From NCBI GenBank assembly GCA_023453725.1, contig JAEXTB010000056.1, positions 1 to 5,044 of the forward strand: 5,044 nucleotides of DNA, written 5' to 3'. Source of the DNA: Bacillota bacterium (GTDB lineage: Bacteria > Bacillota > Clostridia > Christensenellales > CAG-138). Shown here piece after piece: positions 1-5,044 of this stretch (its first letter is position 1; each line of letters opens with the position of its first letter). A program made the position numbers and the translations under genes. The notes beneath the pieces are model-generated. The model had not been told where the DNA came from. It worked only from the letters and a program-made list of their open reading frames with translations, and made no database searches.

Positions 1-2
1 GG

Positions 3-836
3 TTTGTTTCCGCCATCATTGCGCTATACCTCCCCGGACCGGTCTGGCTAAAAGTAGTATGTTCGGTGGTAGGCGCATTGGCAGCGGGTGGTCTTTACTC
101 GACGCTTTCTGCCTGGCTGCTGGATAAATTTAAAATGTCGCTGGCAATTTCCACGCTGATGTTCAACTATGCTGCGCAGTACATTACCATGCATTTTACT
201 GCCAACGTATTTTTAGACACCACCGGCGACGCCAAAATGACCCAGACTCTGATGCTTGACAAAAGCATGCGGCTTCCGAAGCTCTTTTCGGAATACAACC
301 TGCATTGGGGCTTTATATTGGCGCTGCTGCTCGTCGTATTGATATGGTTCATCATGAGCCGGACCAATTTTGGGTACGAATCCAAGATGAGCGGCTTTAA
401 CATCAATTTTTGTAATTACGGGGGCATCAACAGCAAGAAGGTCATGTACGGAATGCTCACGCTCAGCGGCATCATCTGCGCGCTTGCCGGTGTGCTTGAG
501 GTGTACGGGACGCAATACCGTTATGTGCACAATACGTACGTTTCGGCCAGCTATGCCTGGGTGGGTCTGAATGCCGCGCTGATTTCCGGCTACCATCCGG
601 TGGGGATATTGTTTACATCTATACTTCTGGCTGGAATTCAAACCGGCGGCTCCGCCATTTCGCGCTCCACCAGCGTGCCTCTTGAGATTTCTTCCATCAT
701 ACAGGGCTGTATTACGCTGTTTATTTCGGCGAAGATCGTACTCAACATATCTGGAAAAGGCAAGCGCGGCATGTGGCTGTTTACCAAAAAAGCACCTATG
801 ACGCAGGAGAAGGAGGACGCAGGGAATGACCGTTGA
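3..836 (+). CDS. Nucleoside-type ABC transporter permease 1 (5' partial)
   Basis: Inner-membrane permease of the BPD_transp_2 (branched-chain amino acid/ribose/nucleoside) superfamily, close in style to NupP of the BmpA-NupOPQ nucleoside importers. The frame is open from base 3 to the TGA at 834-836, so the gene begins left of the window; the GTG at 66 is only an internal valine codon. About 277 residues are visible, and family members are usually around 350, so roughly the first 70 or more are missing. Numbering from the codon at 66, hydrophobic segments lie near 26-48, 80-99, 127-148, 163-195 and 208-226. A cytoplasmic loop at about 100-122 (ending NYGGINSKK) sits where the ATPase-contacting loop is expected. 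Family marks include LSGIICALAGVLEVYG, a GYHPVGI stretch where relatives have a GR.HPLGI-type motif, and VPLEISSIIQGCITLFI near the C-terminus. It overlaps the next permease, and the two should form the heterodimeric channel. The ATPase and the BMP-type binding lipoprotein are presumably upstream. The nucleoside substrate is inferred from family and neighbours. Confidence 0.9.
   Translation, partial: FVSAIIALYLPGPVWLKVVCSVVGALAAGGLYSTLSAWLLDKFKMSLAISTLMFNYAAQYITMHFTANVFLDTTGDAKMTQTLMLDKSMRLPKLFSEYNLHWGFILALLLVVLIWFIMSRTNFGYESKMSGFNINFCNYGGINSKKVMYGMLTLSGIICALAGVLEVYGTQYRYVHNTYVSASYAWVGLNAALISGYHPVGILFTSILLAGIQTGGSAISRSTSVPLEISSIIQGCITLFISAKIVLNISGKGKRGMWLFTKKAPMTQEKEDAGNDR
811..816 (+). promoter_or_regulatory. 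Ribosome-binding site of permease 2
   Basis: A perfect AGGAGG lies nine bases before the ATG at 826, inside the end of the upstream permease gene. It fixes the start of the second permease and, with the 11-bp overlap of the two frames, implies translational coupling of the two channel subunits. Confidence 0.8.
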
Positions 837-1743
837 TTTGAATTACCTTGCGGTCGTATTCAACTCGACGATCCGCATGATGACGCCGATTTTGTTTGTG
901 GCTTTGGGCTCGGCGCTGTGCAACCGTGTGTTCATATTCAACATCGGCCTCGAGGGCATGATGCTCATGGGGGCGTTTGCGGCCATCGTAGCCAATTTCT
1001 ATACGGGAAGCATACTGATTTCTCTAATCGCCGCCATGTTCGCCTCCACGTTTGTTGCGCTGATCGCCGGGATATTCATGGTCAAATTCAAAGGCGCCAT
1101 GCTGGTTGTGGGTGTTTCCATCAACGGCCTGGTCAGCGGGTTGACCACATTCCTGATGCAGCTCATATTCGGCGGGAAGGGTGCATATGTCAGCGACAAA
1201 CTGGTGAGCCTTAATAAAATTGATGTATCCTTTCTAAAGGGCACGCCTGTCCTGCAAACCATGTTTTCTTCGCTTACCTATCTTGATTTGTTTGCATTCC
1301 TGCTTGCCGTGCTGCTTTACCTGTTCTTGTTTAAAACCGTAACCGGTTTTCGTATGCGCTCGGTGGGCATCAACAAGCCCGCCGCAGAAAGCCTGGGGAT
1401 TAAGGCGGAGCGGCTCCAGATACTTACCGTCATGTTCTCGGGCCTGCTTTCGGGCATTGGGGGTTGCCTGCTAACAATGGGCGGCGTCACCATGTTTGCG
1501 CAGAACATTACCGCCGGGCGCGGGTTTATCGCAATGGCGGCGGGTACGCTGGGCGCAGCCCATCCTTTGGGTGTCATTGCATCCAGTGCGTTCTTCGGCT
1601 TTGCGCAGTCCATGGCGAACATGCTGCAGAACTCGTCCATCAGCAGTCAGCTTACAATGGCGCTGCCCTATGTCGCCACCGTTGTCGCACTAGCGATGTA
1701 CAACTTCTTACAGATAAAAAGGGACGCTAAAGTCCGTTGCTAA
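826..1743 (+). CDS. Nucleoside-type ABC transporter permease 2
   Basis: Second inner-membrane permease of the same importer, 305 residues, the usual size for NupQ-like proteins. Near the N-terminus (about 35-50) it carries FNIGLEGMMLMGAF, the hallmark of this BPD_transp_2 branch. A cytoplasmic loop at about 174-196 (GFRMRSVGINKPAAESLGI) fits the ATPase-coupling loop, and ITAGRGFIAMAAGTLGAAHPLG at about 228-249 matches the conserved stretch where relatives have GRGFIALA....W.PLG. Hydrophobic segments can be drawn near 8-33, 36-58, 61-85, 90-115, 153-172, 198-220, 232-262 and 273-297. The start at 826 is set by the AGGAGG site nine bases upstream. The frame overlaps the first permease by 11 bp and is followed 27 bp later by the phosphorylase gene. 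It should pair with permease 1 to move a nucleoside inward. The transporter class is clear; the exact nucleoside is not readable from the sequence, though the downstream enzymes point to an adenine nucleoside or a 5'-modified derivative. Confidence 0.93.
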   Translation: MTVDLNYLAVVFNSTIRMMTPILFVALGSALCNRVFIFNIGLEGMMLMGAFAAIVANFYTGSILISLIAAMFASTFVALIAGIFMVKFKGAMLVVGVSINGLVSGLTTFLMQLIFGGKGAYVSDKLVSLNKIDVSFLKGTPVLQTMFSSLTYLDLFAFLLAVLLYLFLFKTVTGFRMRSVGINKPAAESLGIKAERLQILTVMFSGLLSGIGGCLLTMGGVTMFAQNITAGRGFIAMAAGTLGAAHPLGVIASSAFFGFAQSMANMLQNSSISSQLTMALPYVATVVALAMYNFLQIKRDAKVRC

Positions 1744-1745
1744 CG

Positions 1746-1762
1746 TTCTTTCAAAGAAAGGA
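1746..1762 (+). other. Small hairpin covering the phosphorylase ribosome-binding site
   Basis: TTCTTTC (1746-1752), loop AAA, GAAAGGA (1756-1762) can pair over seven positions including one G-U. The right arm contains most of the AAAGGAG Shine-Dalgarno site (1757-1763), so the folded form would hide it. The stem is AT-rich and weak, and it may simply reflect the purine-rich site facing a pyrimidine run. Confidence 0.35.
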
Positions 1763-1763
1763 G
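1757..1763 (+). promoter_or_regulatory. Ribosome-binding site that decides the phosphorylase start
   Basis: AAAGGAG lies seven bases before the ATG at 1771 and only two before an out-of-frame ATG at 1766. The spacing favours 1771, which opens the PNP frame. Confidence 0.75.
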
Positions 1764-1770
1764 TCATGTC

Positions 1771-2592
1771 ATGTCTTATACCTATGACTACTATCAAAAA
1801 AGCGCGGAGTATGTACAAAATAAGGCCGGGATGCAGCCGGAAACCGCCATCATACTTGGAACAGCGCTGGGCGGCCTTGCAGAGGAAATTGAAAATCCTA
1901 TCGTCATCCCCTACGAGGAAATTCCGAATTTTCTTACTTCCACCGTACAATCGCACGCAGGCAGGCTGGTGCTTGGTACACTTCAGGGTAGGCAAGTCGT
2001 CTGTATGTCCGGAAGGTTCCATTATTACGAAGGATACAGTTTTGAACAGCTCGCCGCTCCTATCCGCCTGTTCCATCTTCTGGGCGTCAAGCAGACAATC
2101 CTGACCAACGCCGCAGGCGCTGTCAACCAATCCTACCGGCCGGGCGACGTCATGGTGATCAAGGATCACATCAACCTGATGGGCGCAAGCCCCATGCGCG
2201 GGAAAAACATACCCGAGTTTGGGTCGCGGTTCTTTGATGTGAGTGATATGTACACGAAAGCGCTTCGCAAAATTGCGTTGCAATGTGCGGAAAACAGTAT
2301 GCTCACCGTACACGAGGGCGTGTACCAGTATTTTAGCGGGCCGCATTTTGAGACCCCTGCCGAAATACGCGCAGCGCGGGTGCTGGGTGCGGATGCCGTG
2401 GGTATGTCCACCGTCACCGAGGCGCTCACCGCCGCGCATTGCGGCATGCCGCTTTTAGGCCTCTCCCTCATGACCAATATGGCGGCGGGTGTATTGGATC
2501 AGCCGCTGCTTCCCGGCGAAGTGGATGAGACCGCATTCCGCGTAAAGGAACCATTTAAAAGCTATGTGAAGGATATCCTCGCGCATCTGTAA
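1771..2592 (+). CDS. Trimeric-type purine nucleoside phosphorylase, probably acting on inosine or a 5'-modified inosine
   Basis: Cytosolic enzyme of the PNP/MTAP phosphorylase family (the PunA/human PNP branch), 273 residues, full length. It should split a 6-oxopurine nucleoside with phosphate into free base and a ribose-1-phosphate. Visible motifs: phosphate loop ILGTALGG (Thr31 in place of the usual Ser), SHAGRLVLG (His62), GRFHYYEGY (Arg82, His84, Tyr86), TNAAGAVN (111-119), GPHFETPAE (Phe193, Glu194), VGMSTVTE (Met212, Ser213) and TNMAAGVLDQPL, where Asn236 is the residue that selects 6-oxopurines such as hypoxanthine and guanine. The oddity is at 247-251: LPGEV aligns without gaps to the SHDEV/NHEEV of ordinary PNPs. 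The histidine that contacts the nucleoside 5'-OH (His257 in human PNP) is therefore Pro248 here. With the deaminase next door, this suggests 5'-methylthioinosine or 5'-deoxyinosine as substrate, although inosine cannot be excluded. No gene symbol is given because the specificity is open. The start at 1771 is supported by AAAGGAG seven bases upstream. Confidence 0.93.
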   Translation: MSYTYDYYQKSAEYVQNKAGMQPETAIILGTALGGLAEEIENPIVIPYEEIPNFLTSTVQSHAGRLVLGTLQGRQVVCMSGRFHYYEGYSFEQLAAPIRLFHLLGVKQTILTNAAGAVNQSYRPGDVMVIKDHINLMGASPMRGKNIPEFGSRFFDVSDMYTKALRKIALQCAENSMLTVHEGVYQYFSGPHFETPAEIRAARVLGADAVGMSTVTEALTAAHCGMPLLGLSLMTNMAAGVLDQPLLPGEVDETAFRVKEPFKSYVKDILAHL

Positions 2593-2614
2593 CGACTTCA
2601 ACGTACTTCTGTAT

Positions 2615-2622
2615 AAGGGAGG
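2615..2622 (+). promoter_or_regulatory. Ribosome-binding site of the deaminase gene
   Basis: AAGGGAGG lies six bases before the ATG at 2629 and supports that start, which also gives the expected N-terminal beta-strand of amidohydrolases. The 36-bp gap from the phosphorylase stop holds nothing else I can recognise. Confidence 0.7.
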
Positions 2623-2628
2623 AAACAT

Positions 2629-3921
2629 ATGCTGCTGCTAAAGAACGCGGATCTTCTAGTGTATGAAAACGGATGGCGCGTGATCAAAAACGGTTTCGTG
2701 GGCATAGACGGCGCAGTGATCCGCTATGTCGGTGCGCAAAAGCCGGAGGAAGTCTATGACAGCGAAAAGGATCTTTCGGGACACCTGCTGATGCCGGGCT
2801 TTTATAACATGCACACACATACGTCCATGACGCTGCTGCGTGGTCTGGGCAGCGGACTGCCGCTAGACAGATGGCTGCATGAGGCGATGTTTCCTATTGA
2901 GGCCAAGCTAACTGGCGATGATATCAGCGTTGGGACGCGGCTCGCCATGACCGAAATGCTTGCCTGCGGCGTGGTGAGCTTTTCGGATATGTACGATAAG
3001 CCGCACATCACCGCAGAGGAAGTGCTCCAGGCCGGTATGAAGGCAAACCTGAACCGACCGCTTCTGGTATTCAATCCTGACGAACTATATGAAAACAATT
3101 GGCGGGCAATGGACTCACTGGAATTCTTCCATGCATATAACGGCAAAGGTGACGGCCGGTTGACGGTAGATTTCGGCATACACGCCGAATATACATCTTT
3201 TGCCGAGCAGGTACGCCGTTACGGGGAGGATTCCAGGCGGTTGGGCGCGCGCATGCATTTGCACCTTTCCGAAACACGCAAGGAACACGAGGAATGCAAG
3301 GCCCGCTATGGGAAAACGCCCGCCCGCTGGTTTTATGACCTGGGCGTATTGGACAATCCCACCATCGCCGCGCATTGCGTGATGGTGGAGCCTGCCGATA
3401 TCGAGCTGCTTCTGGAAAAAGACGTGACCTGTGTACACAATCCATCCAGCAACATGAAGCTGGGCAGCGGCTTTATGCCGATAAAGGCGTTGCTTGACCG
3501 TGGCGTCCGCGTCGCCATCGGCACGGACGGCGCTGCCAGCAACAACAACCTGAACATTATGGAAGAGCTGCACCTTGCCTCGCTTATCCATAAGGGTTAT
3601 GCCGGTGATCCGACCATCATTGGGCCGGATGAACTGCTGCTGATGGCCACAAGAAACGGAGCCGAAGCACAGGGTCGTCTGGACTGCGGCGAGCTTGCTG
3701 TTGGCAAGAAAGCAGATTTGATCGCCATCAACATGGACGCGCCGCATCTGATGCCTATGCACGACGTACCCGCGCTTTTGGTATATGCGGCCCAAGCGAG
3801 CGATGTTGCCATGACGATGGTTGACGGATCCGTACTCTACGAGAACGGGACATACCTTACCATCGACTATGAAAAGGTAAAACGGGATGTTCAACAAACG
3901 ATGAAACGCCTGTTTACATAA
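2629..3921 (+). CDS. mtaD: 5-methylthioadenosine/S-adenosylhomocysteine deaminase-type amidohydrolase
   Basis: Cytosolic metal-dependent amidohydrolase, 430 residues, full length for the MtaD/SsnA/AtzA group. It is expected to deaminate the adenine ring of 5'-methylthioadenosine, S-adenosylhomocysteine, 5'-deoxyadenosine or adenosine, releasing ammonia and the inosine form. Residues 1-55 and about 360-410 form the split beta-sandwich; the TIM barrel lies between. Metal and catalytic positions are all present: His62 and His64 in NMHTHTSMTLLRG, His212 and Glu215 in HLHLSET, His249 in IAAHC, and Asp300 in AIGTDGAASNNNLN. Compared from memory with Thermotoga TM0936, Glu91 (PIEAKL), Arg159 (NNWRAMD) and His185 (FGIHAEYT) match its substrate-contacting Glu84, Arg148 and His173. 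CVHNPSSNMKLGSG (268-281) is also typical of the MTA/SAH group. Placement directly after a PNP gene and before an MtnA-like isomerase gene supports a nucleoside substrate. Guanine deaminase or triazine hydrolase is less likely given these motifs and neighbours. Exact preference among adenine nucleosides is unknown. Confidence 0.9.
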   Translation: MLLLKNADLLVYENGWRVIKNGFVGIDGAVIRYVGAQKPEEVYDSEKDLSGHLLMPGFYNMHTHTSMTLLRGLGSGLPLDRWLHEAMFPIEAKLTGDDISVGTRLAMTEMLACGVVSFSDMYDKPHITAEEVLQAGMKANLNRPLLVFNPDELYENNWRAMDSLEFFHAYNGKGDGRLTVDFGIHAEYTSFAEQVRRYGEDSRRLGARMHLHLSETRKEHEECKARYGKTPARWFYDLGVLDNPTIAAHCVMVEPADIELLLEKDVTCVHNPSSNMKLGSGFMPIKALLDRGVRVAIGTDGAASNNNLNIMEELHLASLIHKGYAGDPTIIGPDELLLMATRNGAEAQGRLDCGELAVGKKADLIAINMDAPHLMPMHDVPALLVYAAQASDVAMTMVDGSVLYENGTYLTIDYEKVKRDVQQTMKRLFT

Positions 3922-3927
3922 CATTAC

Positions 3928-3942
3928 GGCCCGGTTCGGGCC
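3928..3942 (+). other. GC-rich intergenic hairpin between deaminase and isomerase genes
   Basis: GGCCCG (3928-3933), loop GTT, CGGGCC (3937-3942) forms a perfect six-pair GC stem, starting six bases after the deaminase stop codon. No T-tract follows; instead the isomerase ribosome-binding site starts two bases later. It is therefore more likely an mRNA-processing, stability or translation-modulating structure than an intrinsic terminator. A chance structure remains possible. Confidence 0.5.
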
Positions 3943-3943
3943 C

Positions 3944-3951
3944 GGGGGGAG
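3944..3951 (+). promoter_or_regulatory. Ribosome-binding site of the isomerase gene
   Basis: GGGGGGAG lies six bases before the ATG at 3958. It is immediately downstream of the GC hairpin and supports 3958 rather than the in-frame ATG at 3988 as start. Confidence 0.6.
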
Positions 3952-3957
3952 AAGCCT

Positions 3958-5010
3958 ATGGAAAGAGCGGATCAGGATCTTGCGTTCATGCTGCGGTATG
4001 AAAATGTCGCCTGGTATGAGAACGGCAAGGTAAGAATATTGGATCGGCGCATTTATCCTGTGAAAATCGCATTTGTAGAGTGCGAGACTTACGGGGAGGT
4101 TGCGCAGGCAATTACGGATATGGTCACCCAGAGCGCCGGCCCGTATACCGCGGCGGCAATGGGCATGGCATTGGCGGCCTACGAGTGCAGGAATGAAAGC
4201 GAGCAGCGGCAGAAGGAATTCTTACAAAAGGCTGCCCATACCATTTCACATGCACGCCCCACCACAGTAGACCGCATGTCCCTCATTACCGCAGGCTGCT
4301 GCCGCGCCGCGGAGGAGGCGCTGATACAGGGCAAAAACGTCAGCGAAGCGATTGTGGAGCACGCTGTGCGCGCTAACAACGCACGGTATGAAAAGATTGG
4401 CGTCATGGCCCGCTACCTGGTGGATTTGCTCCCGCAAAACGGGAAGGTGCTCACGCAATGCTTCGGGGAAACCATTGTGGGGATGATGCTCAAGGAGGCA
4501 AGGCACCGCGGCAATGCGCTTAAAATCTATTGCGCGGAAACGCGCCCTTACTTTCAGGGGGCGCGCCTGACCGCAAGCGTAGCGCACGATATGGGGTTTG
4601 ATGTGACCGTAATTACGGACAATATGCCCGCGTTTGCCATACAGAACGAAAAGATCGATGTGTTCACCTCGGCTGCGGACGTCGTTTGCCAGGATGGCTA
4701 CATTGTCAACAAGGTGGGAACGTTTCAGATCGCGATTGTGGCCAAGTATATGGGCATCCCGTATTATGCCACCGGAGCGCCGGACAAAGGTCACCCTACC
4801 GTAGATACCGTCAAAATTGAAATGCGGGATCCGGAGTTCGTGCTGCAGGCCATGGGCGTACGTACGGCGATGGAAGGCGTAAAAGGATATTATCCCTCCT
4901 TTGACATTACGCCGCCGCATCTGGTCAGCGGCGTTGTAACGGACTGCGGCGTTTACGCTCCGTATGATTTAAAGAGATACTATCAAAGCGGCCATTCGGG
5001 CGAATATTAA
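3958..5010 (+). CDS. mtnA: Divergent MtnA-type aldose-1-phosphate isomerase (methylthioribose-1-phosphate isomerase family)
   Basis: Cytosolic isomerase of the MtnA/eIF2B-alpha-like family, 350 residues, the usual length. MtnA converts 5-methylthioribose-1-phosphate to 5-methylthioribulose-1-phosphate and in some bacteria also handles 5-deoxyribose-1-phosphate. The N-terminus reads like MtnA (LRYENVAWYENGKVRILDRR, 12-31). Further family marks are ARPTTVDR (99-106), Cys168 in LTQCFGE where MtnA has THCNAG, ETRPYFQGARLTA (194-206), VITDNMPAF (218-226), Asp241 in SAADVV where MtnA has GADRI, VNKVGTFQIAIVAKYMGIPYY (250-270), and FDITPPHLV near the end. The catalytic Cys and Asp are thus kept. The usual RGAPAIG substrate loop is replaced by TQSAGPYTAAAMG (57-69) with no arginine, and the Asn of RPTAVN is Asp105. 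The fold and an aldose-1-phosphate isomerase role are likely; the exact sugar could be methylthioribose-, deoxyribose- or ribose-1-phosphate. It follows the deaminase gene by 36 bp. The symbol denotes the family, not a proven substrate. Confidence 0.82.
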   Translation: MERADQDLAFMLRYENVAWYENGKVRILDRRIYPVKIAFVECETYGEVAQAITDMVTQSAGPYTAAAMGMALAAYECRNESEQRQKEFLQKAAHTISHARPTTVDRMSLITAGCCRAAEEALIQGKNVSEAIVEHAVRANNARYEKIGVMARYLVDLLPQNGKVLTQCFGETIVGMMLKEARHRGNALKIYCAETRPYFQGARLTASVAHDMGFDVTVITDNMPAFAIQNEKIDVFTSAADVVCQDGYIVNKVGTFQIAIVAKYMGIPYYATGAPDKGHPTVDTVKIEMRDPEFVLQAMGVRTAMEGVKGYYPSFDITPPHLVSGVVTDCGVYAPYDLKRYYQSGHSGEY

Positions 5011-5013
5011 AAA

Positions 5014-5044
5014 ATGAAGGACGCAATAGGAAAAATGAGTACGA
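5014..5044 (+). CDS. Possible start of the next operon gene (3' partial)
   Basis: Three bases after the isomerase stop, an ATG at 5014 opens a frame reading MKDAIGKMST to the window edge. A second in-frame ATG lies at 5035, preceded by AAGGA (5017-5021, 13 bases away) and ATAGG (5026-5030, four bases away), so 5035 may be the true start. Ten residues are too few to recognise a family. From pathway logic a class II (MtnB/fuculose-type) aldolase or a sugar kinase would fit, but that is only a guess. Confidence 0.3.
   Translation, partial: MKDAIGKMST

Noticed and set aside
66..68. GTG as start codon of the first permease
   Set aside because: The same frame is open back to base 3 with hydrophobic, permease-like residues (AIIALYLPGPVWL), and no good ribosome-binding site precedes the GTG. 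The gene is simply cut by the window edge.
1333..1350. Perfect 7-bp inverted repeat AAAACCG-taac-CGGTTTT
   Set aside because: It lies inside the second permease and is explained by the codons for FKTVTGF; a regulatory role there has no other support.
1766..2104. Open frame starting at the ATG two bases after AAAGGAG
   Set aside because: Spacing to the ribosome-binding site is too short and the product is unrecognisable, while the frame from 1771 encodes a complete PNP.
1708..2439. Long antisense open frame across the phosphorylase gene
   Set aside because: Its product shows no recognisable domain and it lies opposite a strongly conserved PNP gene; it is a coding shadow.
2629..3921. Guanine deaminase or triazine hydrolase identity for the amidohydrolase
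   Set aside because: The HLHLSET, AAHC, HNPSSNMKLGSG and GTDGAASNN motifs and the equivalents of TM0936 Glu84, Arg148 and His173 fit MTA/SAH-type deaminases better, as do the neighbours.
3115..3924. Long antisense open frame (269 codons) across the deaminase gene
   Set aside because: Unrecognisable product, fully opposite a gene with all catalytic motifs of its family, and no sensible ribosome-binding site or neighbour on the minus strand.
3928..3942. Intrinsic terminator between deaminase and isomerase
   Set aside because: The GC stem has no following T-run and is followed at once by a ribosome-binding site and start codon.
4246..4920. Antisense open frame (224 codons) across the isomerase gene
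   Set aside because: Rich in His/Arg with no domain, typical of the complement of a mid-GC coding gene; the sense strand has clear family motifs.

Overview
The window is one colinear, gene-dense block on the + strand. It holds two inner-membrane permease genes of a nucleoside-type ABC importer (the first cut by the left edge), a trimeric-type purine nucleoside phosphorylase (PNP), an MTA/SAH-type amidohydrolase deaminase, and an MtnA-type aldose-1-phosphate isomerase. The first codons of a possible sixth gene lie at the right edge. The permeases overlap by 11 bp, later gaps are only 27-36 bp, and every internal gene has a strong purine-rich ribosome-binding site. It is therefore most simply one operon whose promoter lies left of the window. 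I see no gene-free stretch over 300 bases and no RNA gene, mobile element, CRISPR array, clear promoter or intrinsic terminator.

Organism: the strong AGGAGG-like Shine-Dalgarno sites, the mid-range base composition, frequent ATA isoleucine codons and the NupPQ-like transporter suggest a Bacillota bacterium, perhaps a clostridial anaerobe. This is an impression from style, not a taxonomic assignment.

Layout: 3-836 permease 1 (N-terminus missing); 826-1743 permease 2; 1771-2592 PNP-family phosphorylase; 2629-3921 MtaD-like deaminase; 3958-5010 MtnA-like isomerase; 5014-5044 possible start of the next gene.

How the genes could work together: the importer brings in a purine nucleoside. The deaminase turns the adenine nucleoside (5'-methylthioadenosine, 5'-deoxyadenosine, S-adenosylhomocysteine or adenosine) into its inosine form. 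The phosphorylase splits that into hypoxanthine and a (5-modified) ribose-1-phosphate. The isomerase converts the sugar phosphate to the ribulose-1-phosphate form, which an aldolase could cleave to DHAP and an aldehyde. This resembles the known MTA/5'-deoxyadenosine DHAP shunt, but runs deaminase first and is coupled to a dedicated importer. Two sequence details fit a 5'-modified substrate or a new specificity. The phosphorylase has Pro248 where trimeric PNPs keep the histidine that contacts the nucleoside 5'-OH. The isomerase keeps the catalytic Cys and Asp of MtnA but has lost the usual RGAPAIG motif. The order of reactions and the substrate are inferences; family assignments rest on motifs compared with sequences recalled from memory.
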